Positions 1 through 6,446 of a DNA stretch of 8,661 nucleotides are shown here, in pieces. How positions within the stretch are numbered: the first letter of the stretch is position 1; each line of letters begins with the position of its first letter. The notes under the pieces were generated by a model. The model did not search any database. It worked only from the letters and a program-made list of their open reading frames with translations, and was not told the DNA's origin. The position numbers were made by a program, and so were the translations under genes. Origin of the DNA: JBBQHM01 sp038323965 (GTDB taxonomy: Bacteria; Verrucomicrobiota; Verrucomicrobiia; Chthoniobacterales; UBA10450); assembly GCA_038323965.1 (NCBI GenBank), contig JBBQHM010000091.1:1-8661 (forward strand), in the 5' to 3' direction.

Positions 1-371
1 ACGACCAACGCGAGGCCGACGGTAATGTGCGATGCGATAAGGTAGTTCGTGGTCGCGAGCCCGGCGCCGACGATAGATACCAGGCTGGCCGCAGCGAACG
101 AAGCGAGCGCGACATAGGCACCACGCAACGCGGTCAGCAAAAGAATCGCCTGCCGTTCCACGCGTCCCGCCTGCACCAGCAACAAGCGATGTTCGTCGCC
201 GACATCGAGTTTGTGGAGCTCGGCGGCGATGGCGCGCATTCTTTCACCCGCCCGCAGGAACCGGTTGCTGGTGCTTAAGGCCAGCACCGAGCTCGCATTT
301 GTCAGGATCGCGGGCGCAGCGATGAGCGAGAGGACCGCAAAGGGATTCTGGGCAAGGTAATCGACAGCCAT
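1..371 (-). CDS. DUF2721 family membrane protein, N-terminal part (runs off the left edge)
   Basis: Reading the minus strand from the ATG at 371 gives 123 codons open to the window edge, so the C-terminus is missing. The start MAVDYLAQNPFAVLSLIAAP, followed by a small-residue helix ending in NRFLR, matches the N-terminus of the DUF2721 family as I know it. Hydrophobic segments lie at about residues 11-34 and 82-104, with a third beginning near 109. Between them is a charged loop (about 40-75, rich in Arg, Glu and His) that is probably cytoplasmic. DUF2721 proteins are small inner-membrane proteins with no established function, and none is assigned here. The start has a weak ribosome-binding site (AAGG a few bases upstream) and lies 67 bases from the divergent esterase gene, so the two probably share a promoter region. 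The family call is fairly secure because the residue pattern is characteristic. Confidence 0.8.
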   Translation of the reverse strand, partial: MAVDYLAQNPFAVLSLIAAPAILTNASSVLALSTSNRFLRAGERMRAIAAELHKLDVGDEHRLLLVQAGRVERQAILLLTALRGAYVALASFAAASLVSIVGAGLATTNYLIASHITVGLALV

Positions 372-438
372 CAACCTTAGATTAGCACAAATCGCGGGTT
401 GTTTGCGCGAGATCGCGTTCGCACTGACATTCCGCGCG

Positions 439-2244
439 ATGTTTCCCCGCATTCTGGTTGGAGCGCTGTTTGCGCTCGGCGTTGTCGCTCAGGCCGCCAA
501 TCCGCAGAAGAGTGTCGTCGCGTTCTCCATCAATCAGAATGTCGGCCCCGGCAATGAAGTGTTCGTTACGGGATCACACTCTGATCTGAGCTCCGGCGGC
601 GCCCAGCCCCTCGGCGTTAAACTACACTGGACGCCAGGCAACACCTGGACCGGATCGATCGCAATCGAAGCCGGCGCTCAGCTTACTTATAGTTATGTCA
701 ACCGGCCTATCTCGATCACGGGATATTGTGACGGAACTTTCGCTACGCTGGGGAGCCCGATTGCGCTCACCGTTCCAGCCGCGGCGGCGCCTCCGTATGG
801 CGGTAAGTTTATTCGCTACTTATCGTCATGGAGCGCGGCGCATGTCTACTACCGCGACCTGTCGTTAAATGGCAGCTGGACCTCGGCCGCAATGCAACGC
901 GTGGGTGCAGGCAGGGTTGCCGGAGAAAGCCTCTATGAAGTGGGTGGCATCGCCGCTCCCGGCGATGAGATGGAATTCATTTTTTACGATGACAACGGGC
1001 ACTTTGATAACGCGCCGGCTCCGCCGCAAAATGCTCCCCAAGGCGCCGCGCCGGCCATCCCTGAGCCTTACAAGTCGTTAAGCGCACCCTACAATTACAA
1101 AAGTCGACTCGATGTTTTCACGGTCCAGGACGGGCAGCTTTTCAACTACGATCCGCCGGACGCAGTTTCGTCACCGACGATTGCTTCGGTCTTCGTTAAC
1201 AGCAGCGTCAATGGGATTCCGGGACGTTACATCCATGTCTACCTGCCGCGGGGCTATCTTCAGAATACGAATCGACGCTACCCGGTAGTCTATTTCCACG
1301 ACGGACAGAATGTCTTTTTCCCGGGGGGAACTTTTGGCACGTGGGACGCCGATCGTATCGCGACCTATGAAATAGCACAGGGTCGTATGCGGGAAGCGAT
1401 CCTGGTCGCGGTCGATAATGGTAATGGCTACGGGAGTAATCGACAGATCGAATATATCCCCCCGGGCGATCAGTTAACAGGTCAACCGGCAGGGACCGCC
1501 GACAAGTTTGTTCAATTCCTGCGCGATAACGTGCTCCCGACGCTTGATTACAACTATCGAACCCTCAATCCGCCCGGACAGCCGGTCGTGCCAGCGGCGA
1601 ACCTTACCGTCGGTTCCTCGTTAGGAGGTCTCCTCACTTCTTATATCGGGATGACCAATAGCAGCACTTTCGGCAAAATCGGTGTTTTCTCTCCGGCATT
1701 CTGGGCGGGCCCGAACTTTATCAATACCACCCTCAATCCCGCTCCGAAGCTTCCGCTAACGATATATATGGATATCGGAAGCAGCGAGAGTTCCGCATCG
1801 CAGAGCAGCTCGCAGGTTTATTGGAATGATGCGTTCACTATCTACAACACGTGGCTTGGGGACGGTTATGCGGTGAACTCCGAGCTCCTCATGTTTCCGC
1901 AATGCGGCGCCAGTCATAACGAGAAGGCCTGGAGCGGGCGCCTGCCGACGTTTTTTCAATTCGCGCTTAATCTCTCGAGTGAATTGAACCCTATCGCGCT
2001 CAGCAAATTCCCGCCGCGGCTCGAACTGGTCAGCGTGAATGCTGCGTCGGGAATCGCGCATCTTCATTTTCTCGCGCCTCTCGGAGTTTCATTCAATTTG
2101 ATGCATTCAGCCGACCTCGCCGCGTGGCCGGACCCGACCTATTTCGCGCCCACGAAACTCATCTGGGAAGATCGCTATGTTGATGAAGCGTTCGCCCCAT
2201 CGACTATTCGCCGCTTCTGGCGGCTCCAGGCGACGTTACCGTAA
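439..2244 (+). CDS. Secreted esterase (alpha/beta hydrolase, esterase D/Fes-like) with two starch-binding-like N-terminal modules
   Basis: The product is 601 residues from the ATG at 439. This start was chosen over an in-frame TTG at 403 because it places a clean signal peptide at the N-terminus (MFPRILVGALFALGVVAQA, likely cleaved after AQA), so the enzyme should be exported. Residues ~25-110 resemble a CBM20-like beta-sandwich (FSINQNVGPGNEVFVTGS, later a TYSYV strand). Residues ~124-228 resemble a CBM25-type module, with the strand FIFYDDNGHFDN at 180-191. Residues ~250-513 form a putative-esterase domain (PF00756 type). The block YFHDGQN starts near 286, and the nucleophile motif GSSLGG carries Ser394. 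Asp445 (YMDIGSS) and His493 (CGASHNE) are plausible triad partners. The last ~75 residues look like a small beta module seen at the C-termini of verrucomicrobial exported proteins. The family hydrolyses esters such as acetyl or feruloyl groups on polysaccharides, or siderophore and acyl esters; the substrate here is unknown. No Shine-Dalgarno sequence is visible. Confidence 0.85.
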   Translation: MFPRILVGALFALGVVAQAANPQKSVVAFSINQNVGPGNEVFVTGSHSDLSSGGAQPLGVKLHWTPGNTWTGSIAIEAGAQLTYSYVNRPISITGYCDGTFATLGSPIALTVPAAAAPPYGGKFIRYLSSWSAAHVYYRDLSLNGSWTSAAMQRVGAGRVAGESLYEVGGIAAPGDEMEFIFYDDNGHFDNAPAPPQNAPQGAAPAIPEPYKSLSAPYNYKSRLDVFTVQDGQLFNYDPPDAVSSPTIASVFVNSSVNGIPGRYIHVYLPRGYLQNTNRRYPVVYFHDGQNVFFPGGTFGTWDADRIATYEIAQGRMREAILVAVDNGNGYGSNRQIEYIPPGDQLTGQPAGTADKFVQFLRDNVLPTLDYNYRTLNPPGQPVVPAANLTVGSSLGGLLTSYIGMTNSSTFGKIGVFSPAFWAGPNFINTTLNPAPKLPLTIYMDIGSSESSASQSSSQVYWNDAFTIYNTWLGDGYAVNSELLMFPQCGASHNEKAWSGRLPTFFQFALNLSSELNPIALSKFPPRLELVSVNAASGIAHLHFLAPLGVSFNLMHSADLAAWPDPTYFAPTKLIWEDRYVDEAFAPSTIRRFWRLQATLP

Positions 2245-2247
2245 TTC

Positions 2248-3603
2248 CTAGTTCGCGTCCGCAGGCTTGCCGACCGTCGGATCGTAAGTGCCGTCAGGAG
2301 GGTGGGCGGCCTTCCAGTCCATTGCCATTCGGATGCGGGCGCGCCCACTTGGGTGGTCGAAAAAGATAATCTCTTCCAGCGGCCCCGGGCTCATTTTCCG
2401 ATACTTACCCAGTTTTAACGATGCCTTGGCCATTCCATCCGGCTCGCGGGCGGCATTGATACCGAAGGCATCTGCTTCGCGCTCCATCGTCCGAATCAGC
2501 GTATTGTTTAGCGGAGTCGCCAGAAAACTGAGCAGAATAAAGATCAGAGTCAGCAATGGGAAGCCAGCCGGATCGGCAATATCGCGCACGCCCCAATTCG
2601 CTCCCCACCGCTTGAGTGACGCGGCGAAAAGCAAGCGCAGTAGCACGAAAGCGATCAGCGTGAGGACGATGAGATTAGTAAGTATCTTCATGCTGTGATT
2701 GAGAACGTAGTGGCCCATCTCATGAGCCATCACGTGCCGGATCTCGGGCAGCGTGCATTGGTTAAGCAGATTATCGTTCAGAGAAATGCGAGTAGTATTC
2801 AGAAATCCCGAAACGTTCGCGCTGACACGCTTGGTCTGGCGCGAAGCGTCGAACTCGTAAACATCGGTGACCGGGATCTCGTTCGCCCGTGCCAGCGCGA
2901 GGATGGGATCGCGAATCTTCGCGTCAGCCAGAGGCGTGTATTTGTTAAAAAGCGGCGAGACAAAGACTGGCGCCAGGATCATGACAAAGACCAGCAACAC
3001 GATGGTAACCATCGCACCGAAAGCCCACCAGAGGCGTGGTGCGCGGCGAAACACGGCATAAAGCACCGTGAGTAGGATCGTGGTAAAGATAAGGTCTACG
3101 ATCAATCCTTTCCCCTGGTCTCCGAGCCAGGCGCCAATCGTCTGATTCGCCATGCCGTACTGGTGCTCGCGCATAAAGCCTTCGTAGTAACCCAGCGGGA
3201 AACTTAAGGCCGCCGTAATGAGCATGTAGGGAATGGCGTAGAGGACGACCTGTAATGTTTTTACTTTTGTCGTGCGTTCGGCGAAATCGCGGATCCGAGC
3301 CGACCATCCTGTCTTGAGGAAAAGCAGACAAATCGCCGCGCTCAGAAGGGTATTCCAAAGTAGCAACCAATAGGTGCCTTCAAAATAGGCATCGGAACGT
3401 TCTTTCTCGCTCGCGGGCATGGTATCCAGCCACGCCTGCGTGGCGGCGGCGGCGTCGAAATTCGCTGCGTTGTGGGCGCTCGCCTTGGATTCTGCGGCGG
3501 GCGCAGCAGGCGATTGAGCCGATACCGTCGCAGCTGCGAAGAGACTGAGGGAAGCAAAGGCAAAGCAGCAGAATGATCGTGCGACGTAGAAGCGTAGATT
3601 CAT
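2248..3603 (-). CDS. M48 family membrane zinc metalloprotease, Ste24/CAAX prenyl protease 1-like
   Basis: The protein is 451 residues, encoded from the ATG at 3603. The first ~30 residues form a signal-like hydrophobic segment ending VSAQ, followed by an Ala-rich linker. Residues ~75-220 contain several transmembrane helices typical of the Ste24 N-terminal domain, including the YYEGFMREHQYG block near 139-150. The catalytic motif HEMGH is at 294-298, and the third zinc ligand is Glu374 in EREAD. A conserved FDHPSGRARI block (415-424) supplies the His/Arg residues that in Ste24 enzymes hold the substrate C-terminus. SANVSGFLNT (261-270) corresponds to the conserved active-site edge strand. All catalytic residues are present, so the enzyme is probably active. 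Bacteria lack classical prenylated CAAX substrates, so it more likely cleaves misfolded membrane or envelope proteins, as HtpX and BepA relatives do; that is inference. Its 3' end lies 3 bases from the convergent esterase gene. No Shine-Dalgarno sequence is visible. Confidence 0.93.
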   Translation of the reverse strand: MNLRFYVARSFCCFAFASLSLFAAATVSAQSPAAPAAESKASAHNAANFDAAAATQAWLDTMPASEKERSDAYFEGTYWLLLWNTLLSAAICLLFLKTGWSARIRDFAERTTKVKTLQVVLYAIPYMLITAALSFPLGYYEGFMREHQYGMANQTIGAWLGDQGKGLIVDLIFTTILLTVLYAVFRRAPRLWWAFGAMVTIVLLVFVMILAPVFVSPLFNKYTPLADAKIRDPILALARANEIPVTDVYEFDASRQTKRVSANVSGFLNTTRISLNDNLLNQCTLPEIRHVMAHEMGHYVLNHSMKILTNLIVLTLIAFVLLRLLFAASLKRWGANWGVRDIADPAGFPLLTLIFILLSFLATPLNNTLIRTMEREADAFGINAAREPDGMAKASLKLGKYRKMSPGPLEEIIFFDHPSGRARIRMAMDWKAAHPPDGTYDPTVGKPADAN

Positions 3604-3730
3604 AAAGTATTAATCGGCAGAGGTTTTTGGCTGTGAGAATGAACGGAGAGACTCATTTTTAAGCGTGAGCGACAAGAAAATTCTTCTCAGGGTTGGTGAG
3701 ATTTGCTTTGGTTCAGGTGTGATCCTTCGG
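3604..3730. promoter_or_regulatory. Divergent intergenic region between the M48 protease and the small exported-protein pair
   Basis: This spacer of about 127 bases separates two head-to-head genes and must hold the promoter for each unless transcription enters from elsewhere. I see no convincing sigma-70 -35/-10 pair. An AT-rich TTAATACTTT stretch directly precedes the protease ATG on the minus strand. A weak AGGTG at 3715-3719 lies 11 bases before the ATG at 3731. The call rests on gene arrangement, not on a recognised motif. Confidence 0.35.
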
Positions 3731-4093
3731 ATGACACGCCGCTACGCACCGTTATTTCTGCTAGGAATGGTTTGCGCCGTCCCTTTGTTTGCCGCACCCG
3801 CTCCCAAGCCGACCCCAGACACGCGTTTGTGCGGCGATTATCCGATGAACTACAAGGAAATCGTGACCCAGTGGTTAGCGACGGTATTGGTCGATCCCTC
3901 AAGCTCGAAGGTGGAATGGAAAGGGGATCCGAAGCCGGCGGACCTGGGCAAGGATGGGCAACATCTCTACGGCTATCTGGTGGAGTTGCGCGTGAATTCC
4001 CGCAATCGTTTTGGCGGCTATACCGGGATGCAATCCCACGCCGCCTTGATCTACAACGGCGAGGTGATTAAAGGCGTCGGGTTCGGATACTGA
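3731..4093 (+). CDS. Small exported protein of unknown function
   Basis: The product is 120 residues from the ATG at 3731. An in-frame GTG at 3665 would add 22 residues before an obvious signal peptide, so the internal ATG is preferred. Residues 1-22 (MTRRYAPLFLLGMVCAVPLF) are a Sec signal peptide with likely cleavage around AAPAP. There is no good lipobox. The mature part has a helix-like YKEIVTQWLATVLVDPSSSKVEW (41-63), then a beta-rich half with VELRVNSRNRFGGYTG (84-99) and a final GEVIKGVGFGY. The pattern 'D-P-x-S-x-x-x-x-W ... V-N-x-x-N-x-F-G-G-Y-T-G' recurs, as I recall, in unnamed proteobacterial and other exported proteins that have no known role, so this is probably a real conserved family. 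It is followed after 2 bases by another small envelope gene, and they are probably co-transcribed and coupled. No catalytic motif is visible. Confidence 0.75.
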   Translation: MTRRYAPLFLLGMVCAVPLFAAPAPKPTPDTRLCGDYPMNYKEIVTQWLATVLVDPSSSKVEWKGDPKPADLGKDGQHLYGYLVELRVNSRNRFGGYTGMQSHAALIYNGEVIKGVGFGY

Positions 4094-4095
4094 TT

Positions 4096-4557
4096 ATGCG
4101 AATCAAACGCACTCACGAAGCTGGCTCTGTCATTCTCCTGTTACTGATCTTCGCGGCGGTCCTGGGAGGGGGCTACTATTACCTCCGACAATCCTGCGTC
4201 GATAGCGACGCTGAAGCGCGAGCTTTCGGACGTGAAGTCATTCAGAAAGTTGTTGTGGAAAAAAACTTAAAATTTCTACATTCCGCCGTGAACCCCGACC
4301 ACCGCATCGACTTCCCGCCGTCGCGCGAGGAAGGATTCGTGAACATGTTTAAGATGCTCGGAACTCCGACGCTGGCCTGGCAAATTGCCGGTGAGGTCGT
4401 GTTTGAAAGTCGCTACTTTTCGCCCCACGGAAAATTCCGCTGCATTCTCACGTATCCGAATCGACACGCGACGGTAATGTTGAACGTGTCGCGTCCGCAT
4501 GGGCCATGGCAGCTGGACTGGCTGGCGGTGACGTACGAACGCGAGCTCGCGCCGTAG
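4096..4557 (+). CDS. Small single-pass membrane protein of unknown function
   Basis: The protein is 153 residues and starts with an ATG 2 bases after the stop of the preceding gene, so translation is probably coupled. The N-terminus is basic (MRIKRTHEAG) and is followed by one transmembrane helix at about 11-30 ending in GGGYYYLRQ, which predicts a periplasmic C-terminal domain. That domain starts with a helical part (about 36-62) and ends in alternating strands (VVFESRYF, FRCILTYP, ATVMLNVS, WQLDWLAVTYE). This layout recalls NTF2/cystatin-like exported domains, where a terminal 'W-x-L-x-x-L' strand is usual; that is a fold guess only. I do not recognise a named family. The last 110 bases overlap the convergent DUF697 gene. 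The partner gene and shared strand suggest a common envelope role with the upstream exported protein. Confidence 0.7.
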   Translation: MRIKRTHEAGSVILLLLIFAAVLGGGYYYLRQSCVDSDAEARAFGREVIQKVVVEKNLKFLHSAVNPDHRIDFPPSREEGFVNMFKMLGTPTLAWQIAGEVVFESRYFSPHGKFRCILTYPNRHATVMLNVSRPHGPWQLDWLAVTYERELAP

Positions 4558-5551
4558 CAAATCCGCCGGGCAAAATTGAATCGTCGAGCGCGTTCGTGCG
4601 CCGGAAAAATTTATCGAAGACCGAACGTACGCCCTTAATCAGATCGTCCGCTTTCGCCACGCCGTTCTCGAGCATCACGCCGGCGGTTGCGTCCCAGGCA
4701 TTTTTGGCAACCAGCGCACCGTTCTCAGCCACGATGCGCCGGAGATGAGAGACCGCCTCAGCCGTCGCGCTGATCCGAATCTGATCCCGCGAAGCGTTCG
4801 TGGTGAGCGCACAGTAGCGCCGCGCAACCTCGCCTACGCGCAAGGTCAGGAACGCATTCGCAGCGCCGTTCGAGACGCATCGCACCAGCAGTGCCGAGAT
4901 ACCGTGCAGTCCCGGAATTCCAGCCTTGAGCGCAGGCAACGCGCTGGTCGCGAGTGGGGCAAACATCTGGCCGATATCAAGCTCCTCCAGCCTTCCTGCG
5001 ATGAAGGCGGTCGCCGCCACATTTGCATAAAGGTGCACCATCTGGCGCGGGGAAGGGCGTTGCACATAAACGCGTGCGACGCGCCAGATCATGCGCAACT
5101 GGGTGGCCAGGACGACCAATCCATCGAGGCGTCCGTTTTGCATGAGCGCGGTGGTGATGAACACCGTGCTCGCGGTCTGTCGAATCACTCGATCGGCATT
5201 CTCCGCCAGAATCTGAAGCGCTTCGTCCAATTGCCCGTCGGTCTCGATAAGGCGGCCCTGCAAGCGCGGATTACTGCGCAAGCGTAAACCGAGCGCGTGT
5301 CGGTAGGCGGCGAGTTCCGCATCACTGCTATCGTGTCCGGGCGGGACGAGCGCGGGCGACATCCGCGAGTAACGAAACAGTCCGTAAAGTACCAGCACAC
5401 CCAACGCGCCGATCAATGCCCAAAAAGTTGCGTCGCCCGCCGCCGGATGGAAGCGCGAAGCGAGCGCCGCAAGTTGATTGATGGCGCCGATGATCAGGCC
5501 GACGAGGCAAAACGTCGCCAGCGCGATAGCGATATAAATCCACTTTTTCAT
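4448..5551 (-). CDS. DUF697-like membrane protein (YcjF-type)
   Basis: The product is 367 residues from the ATG at 5551. It has transmembrane segments at about 4-25 and 42-59, then a soluble helical region (75-125). A domain from about 125 to 260 fits the DUF697 pattern: STVFITTALMQNGRLDGLVV, then QLRMIWRVARVYVQRPS and ANVAATAFIAGRLEE. DUF697 domains occur in two-helix membrane proteins such as YcjF and fused to Era/YihA-like GTPases. No GTPase motifs are present here, so this is the membrane form, whose function is unknown. The C-terminal tail (about 332-367) is low in complexity, rich in Ala, Arg, Ser and Pro, and is encoded antisense to the end of the neighbouring plus-strand gene. It may therefore be a recent extension. 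The gene is 64 bases downstream of the SET gene on the same strand, so it could be the last member of that operon or be driven from the inverted repeat at 5557-5581. No Shine-Dalgarno sequence is visible. Confidence 0.75.
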   Translation of the reverse strand: MKKWIYIAIALATFCLVGLIIGAINQLAALASRFHPAAGDATFWALIGALGVLVLYGLFRYSRMSPALVPPGHDSSDAELAAYRHALGLRLRSNPRLQGRLIETDGQLDEALQILAENADRVIRQTASTVFITTALMQNGRLDGLVVLATQLRMIWRVARVYVQRPSPRQMVHLYANVAATAFIAGRLEELDIGQMFAPLATSALPALKAGIPGLHGISALLVRCVSNGAANAFLTLRVGEVARRYCALTTNASRDQIRISATAEAVSHLRRIVAENGALVAKNAWDATAGVMLENGVAKADDLIKGVRSVFDKFFRRTNALDDSILPGGFATARARVRTSPPASPAAMAHADATRSTLPSRVDSDT

Positions 5552-5556
5552 TTCGG

Positions 5557-5581
5557 GGAACTATCGACGCGTCGCTGTTCC
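5557..5581. promoter_or_regulatory. Inverted repeat just upstream of the DUF697 gene
   Basis: The element reads GGAAC, TAT, CGACGCGTCG, CT, GTTCC. The central ten bases are a perfect palindrome, and the flanking GGAAC/GTTCC arms are also complementary, offset by one base. It sits 5 bases before the start codon of the DUF697 gene and 35 bases after the stop of the SET gene. It could be an operator for a dimeric regulator, a hairpin in the leader that hides the start codon region, or a weak intrinsic stop for the upstream operon. No U-tract follows in either direction, which argues against a standard terminator. Confidence 0.45.
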
Positions 5582-5615
5582 ATGCGAACGAAGTCGTTGG
5601 TCAGCACATTCCGGC

Positions 5616-6134
5616 TCACGCCAATTTTATCTTTTTGGCCGTTCGCCGTTTCCTTCTTTTCTTCTTTGGCTCGAGCATCGTGCCGCGGCATTTTTTGCTT
5701 CCGCAGAGGCAGATAAATTGTCTCTCGAGCTTCTTGGTGCGCCGTTCACCCGGAACAATGCGGTAGTCGTAATAAAGTTCTTCGCCCGGGCGGATCATCC
5801 GCAGCGCATCCACAAAGATCCGGTGATCTTCCTCAGCCGTCTCGCAGTTCGGCTCGCAGGAGTGATTAATCCAGCGCGCTTCGTTCCCGCCATTGCCGGC
5901 ATCAATGACCTCATCATTTTCCAGTCCGAAATAGAAGGTATGGAATGGTTCGTCCGGGAATTGTGGAGGCGCCTCCAGCGCATCTTTCCACGGAATCCGT
6001 TTCCCGGTGTACTCAATAATTCGCGTTCCTTTCGGAATCGTCTTTCTCGCGTAGACGCCGCGCCCGTGGATCGGCGACTTTCGTACTTCCACACTTTCGC
6101 GCTGCGCGCTCATAACCTCCGCCCGTTTCGGCAT
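5616..6134 (-). CDS. SET-domain protein lysine methyltransferase with post-SET motif and basic tail
   Basis: The product is 172 residues. The SET domain spans about 15-135: GRGVYA at 24-29 (cofactor loop), a strand IIEYTGKRI, the pseudoknot motif RWINHSCEPNC at 87-97, and ELYYDY at 119-124 with the catalytic-site tyrosines. The post-SET segment ICLCGSKKC gives Cys142, Cys144 and Cys149, which together with Cys93 could hold the structural zinc as in eukaryotic enzymes. S-adenosylmethionine-dependent lysine methylation is therefore expected, but the substrate is unknown; histone-like proteins, ribosomal proteins or a partner protein are possible. The tail after 155 is almost all Lys and Arg (EPKKKRRKRRTAKKIK), suited to nucleic-acid binding. 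The ATG at 6134 is 3 bases after the stop of the coiled-coil gene. A second ATG at 6113 has GGAGG only two bases before it, so the true start could be seven codons later. Confidence 0.92.
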   Translation of the reverse strand: MPKRAEVMSAQRESVEVRKSPIHGRGVYARKTIPKGTRIIEYTGKRIPWKDALEAPPQFPDEPFHTFYFGLENDEVIDAGNGGNEARWINHSCEPNCETAEEDHRIFVDALRMIRPGEELYYDYRIVPGERRTKKLERQFICLCGSKKCRGTMLEPKKKRRKRRTAKKIKLA

Positions 6135-6137
6135 GGC

Positions 6138-6401
6138 CTAGCTGCCTGATCGGTCGTCAACGGCCCCCTTCACTTCGGCCACCTTCTCCGACACGGCCGA
6201 GACATTCTGCTTGATCGCTTCAACGTTGGGATGCAATTCGGCCAGAATCTTGTGCTCTTCCTTGGCTACTCCTTCAATCCGATGCGCCTGTTGCTGTAGT
6301 TGCTCCAGCATTGCATCCTGGCGCGTGGAAATCCGATGCATCCACCAGAAGCAACCGCCCCAGCAACCAATGTTGATTAGATCAAAAAGTATAACGTGCA
6401 T
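6138..6401 (-). CDS. Small membrane-anchored coiled-coil protein
   Basis: The product is 87 residues. Residues ~3-21 are hydrophobic and Trp/Cys-rich (DLINIGCWGGCFWW) and probably form an N-terminal membrane anchor. Residues ~25-80 have heptad-like spacing of Leu, Ile and Val among Glu, Gln and Lys (for example MLEQLQQQAHRIEGVAKEEH), which predicts a coiled coil. No enzyme motif is present and I do not recognise a family. It lies 45 bases after the HAD gene and 3 bases before the SET gene, so it is probably translated together with the SET protein and might anchor or scaffold it; that is inference from position. The start lacks a Shine-Dalgarno sequence. Confidence 0.7.
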   Translation of the reverse strand: MHVILFDLINIGCWGGCFWWMHRISTRQDAMLEQLQQQAHRIEGVAKEEHKILAELHPNVEAIKQNVSAVSEKVAEVKGAVDDRSGS

Positions 6402-6446
6402 TTACGTCAGGGTGGAAAAGTCAGCTCGTTGTAATTCGATTCTCGG

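Noticed and set aside
403..438. TTG start extending the esterase by 12 residues
   Set aside because: It would place MREIAFALTFRA in front of an otherwise well-formed signal peptide and has no ribosome-binding site; the ATG at 439 is more plausible.
2288..3075. Long open frames antisense to the M48 gene
   Set aside because: Their translations are Ser/Arg-rich with no domain, and they lie wholly opposite a gene with intact catalytic motifs.
3665..3730. GTG start extending the small exported protein by 22 residues
   Set aside because: The added residues precede a clear Sec signal peptide that starts at the ATG at 3731.
4506..5287. Plus-strand open frames opposite the DUF697 gene
   Set aside because: The products are Arg/His-rich shadows without recognisable motifs, and the opposite strand encodes a coherent membrane protein.
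5718..6149. Plus-strand open frame of 143 codons opposite the SET gene
   Set aside because: It mirrors the SET gene, which has all its family motifs; the mirror has none.
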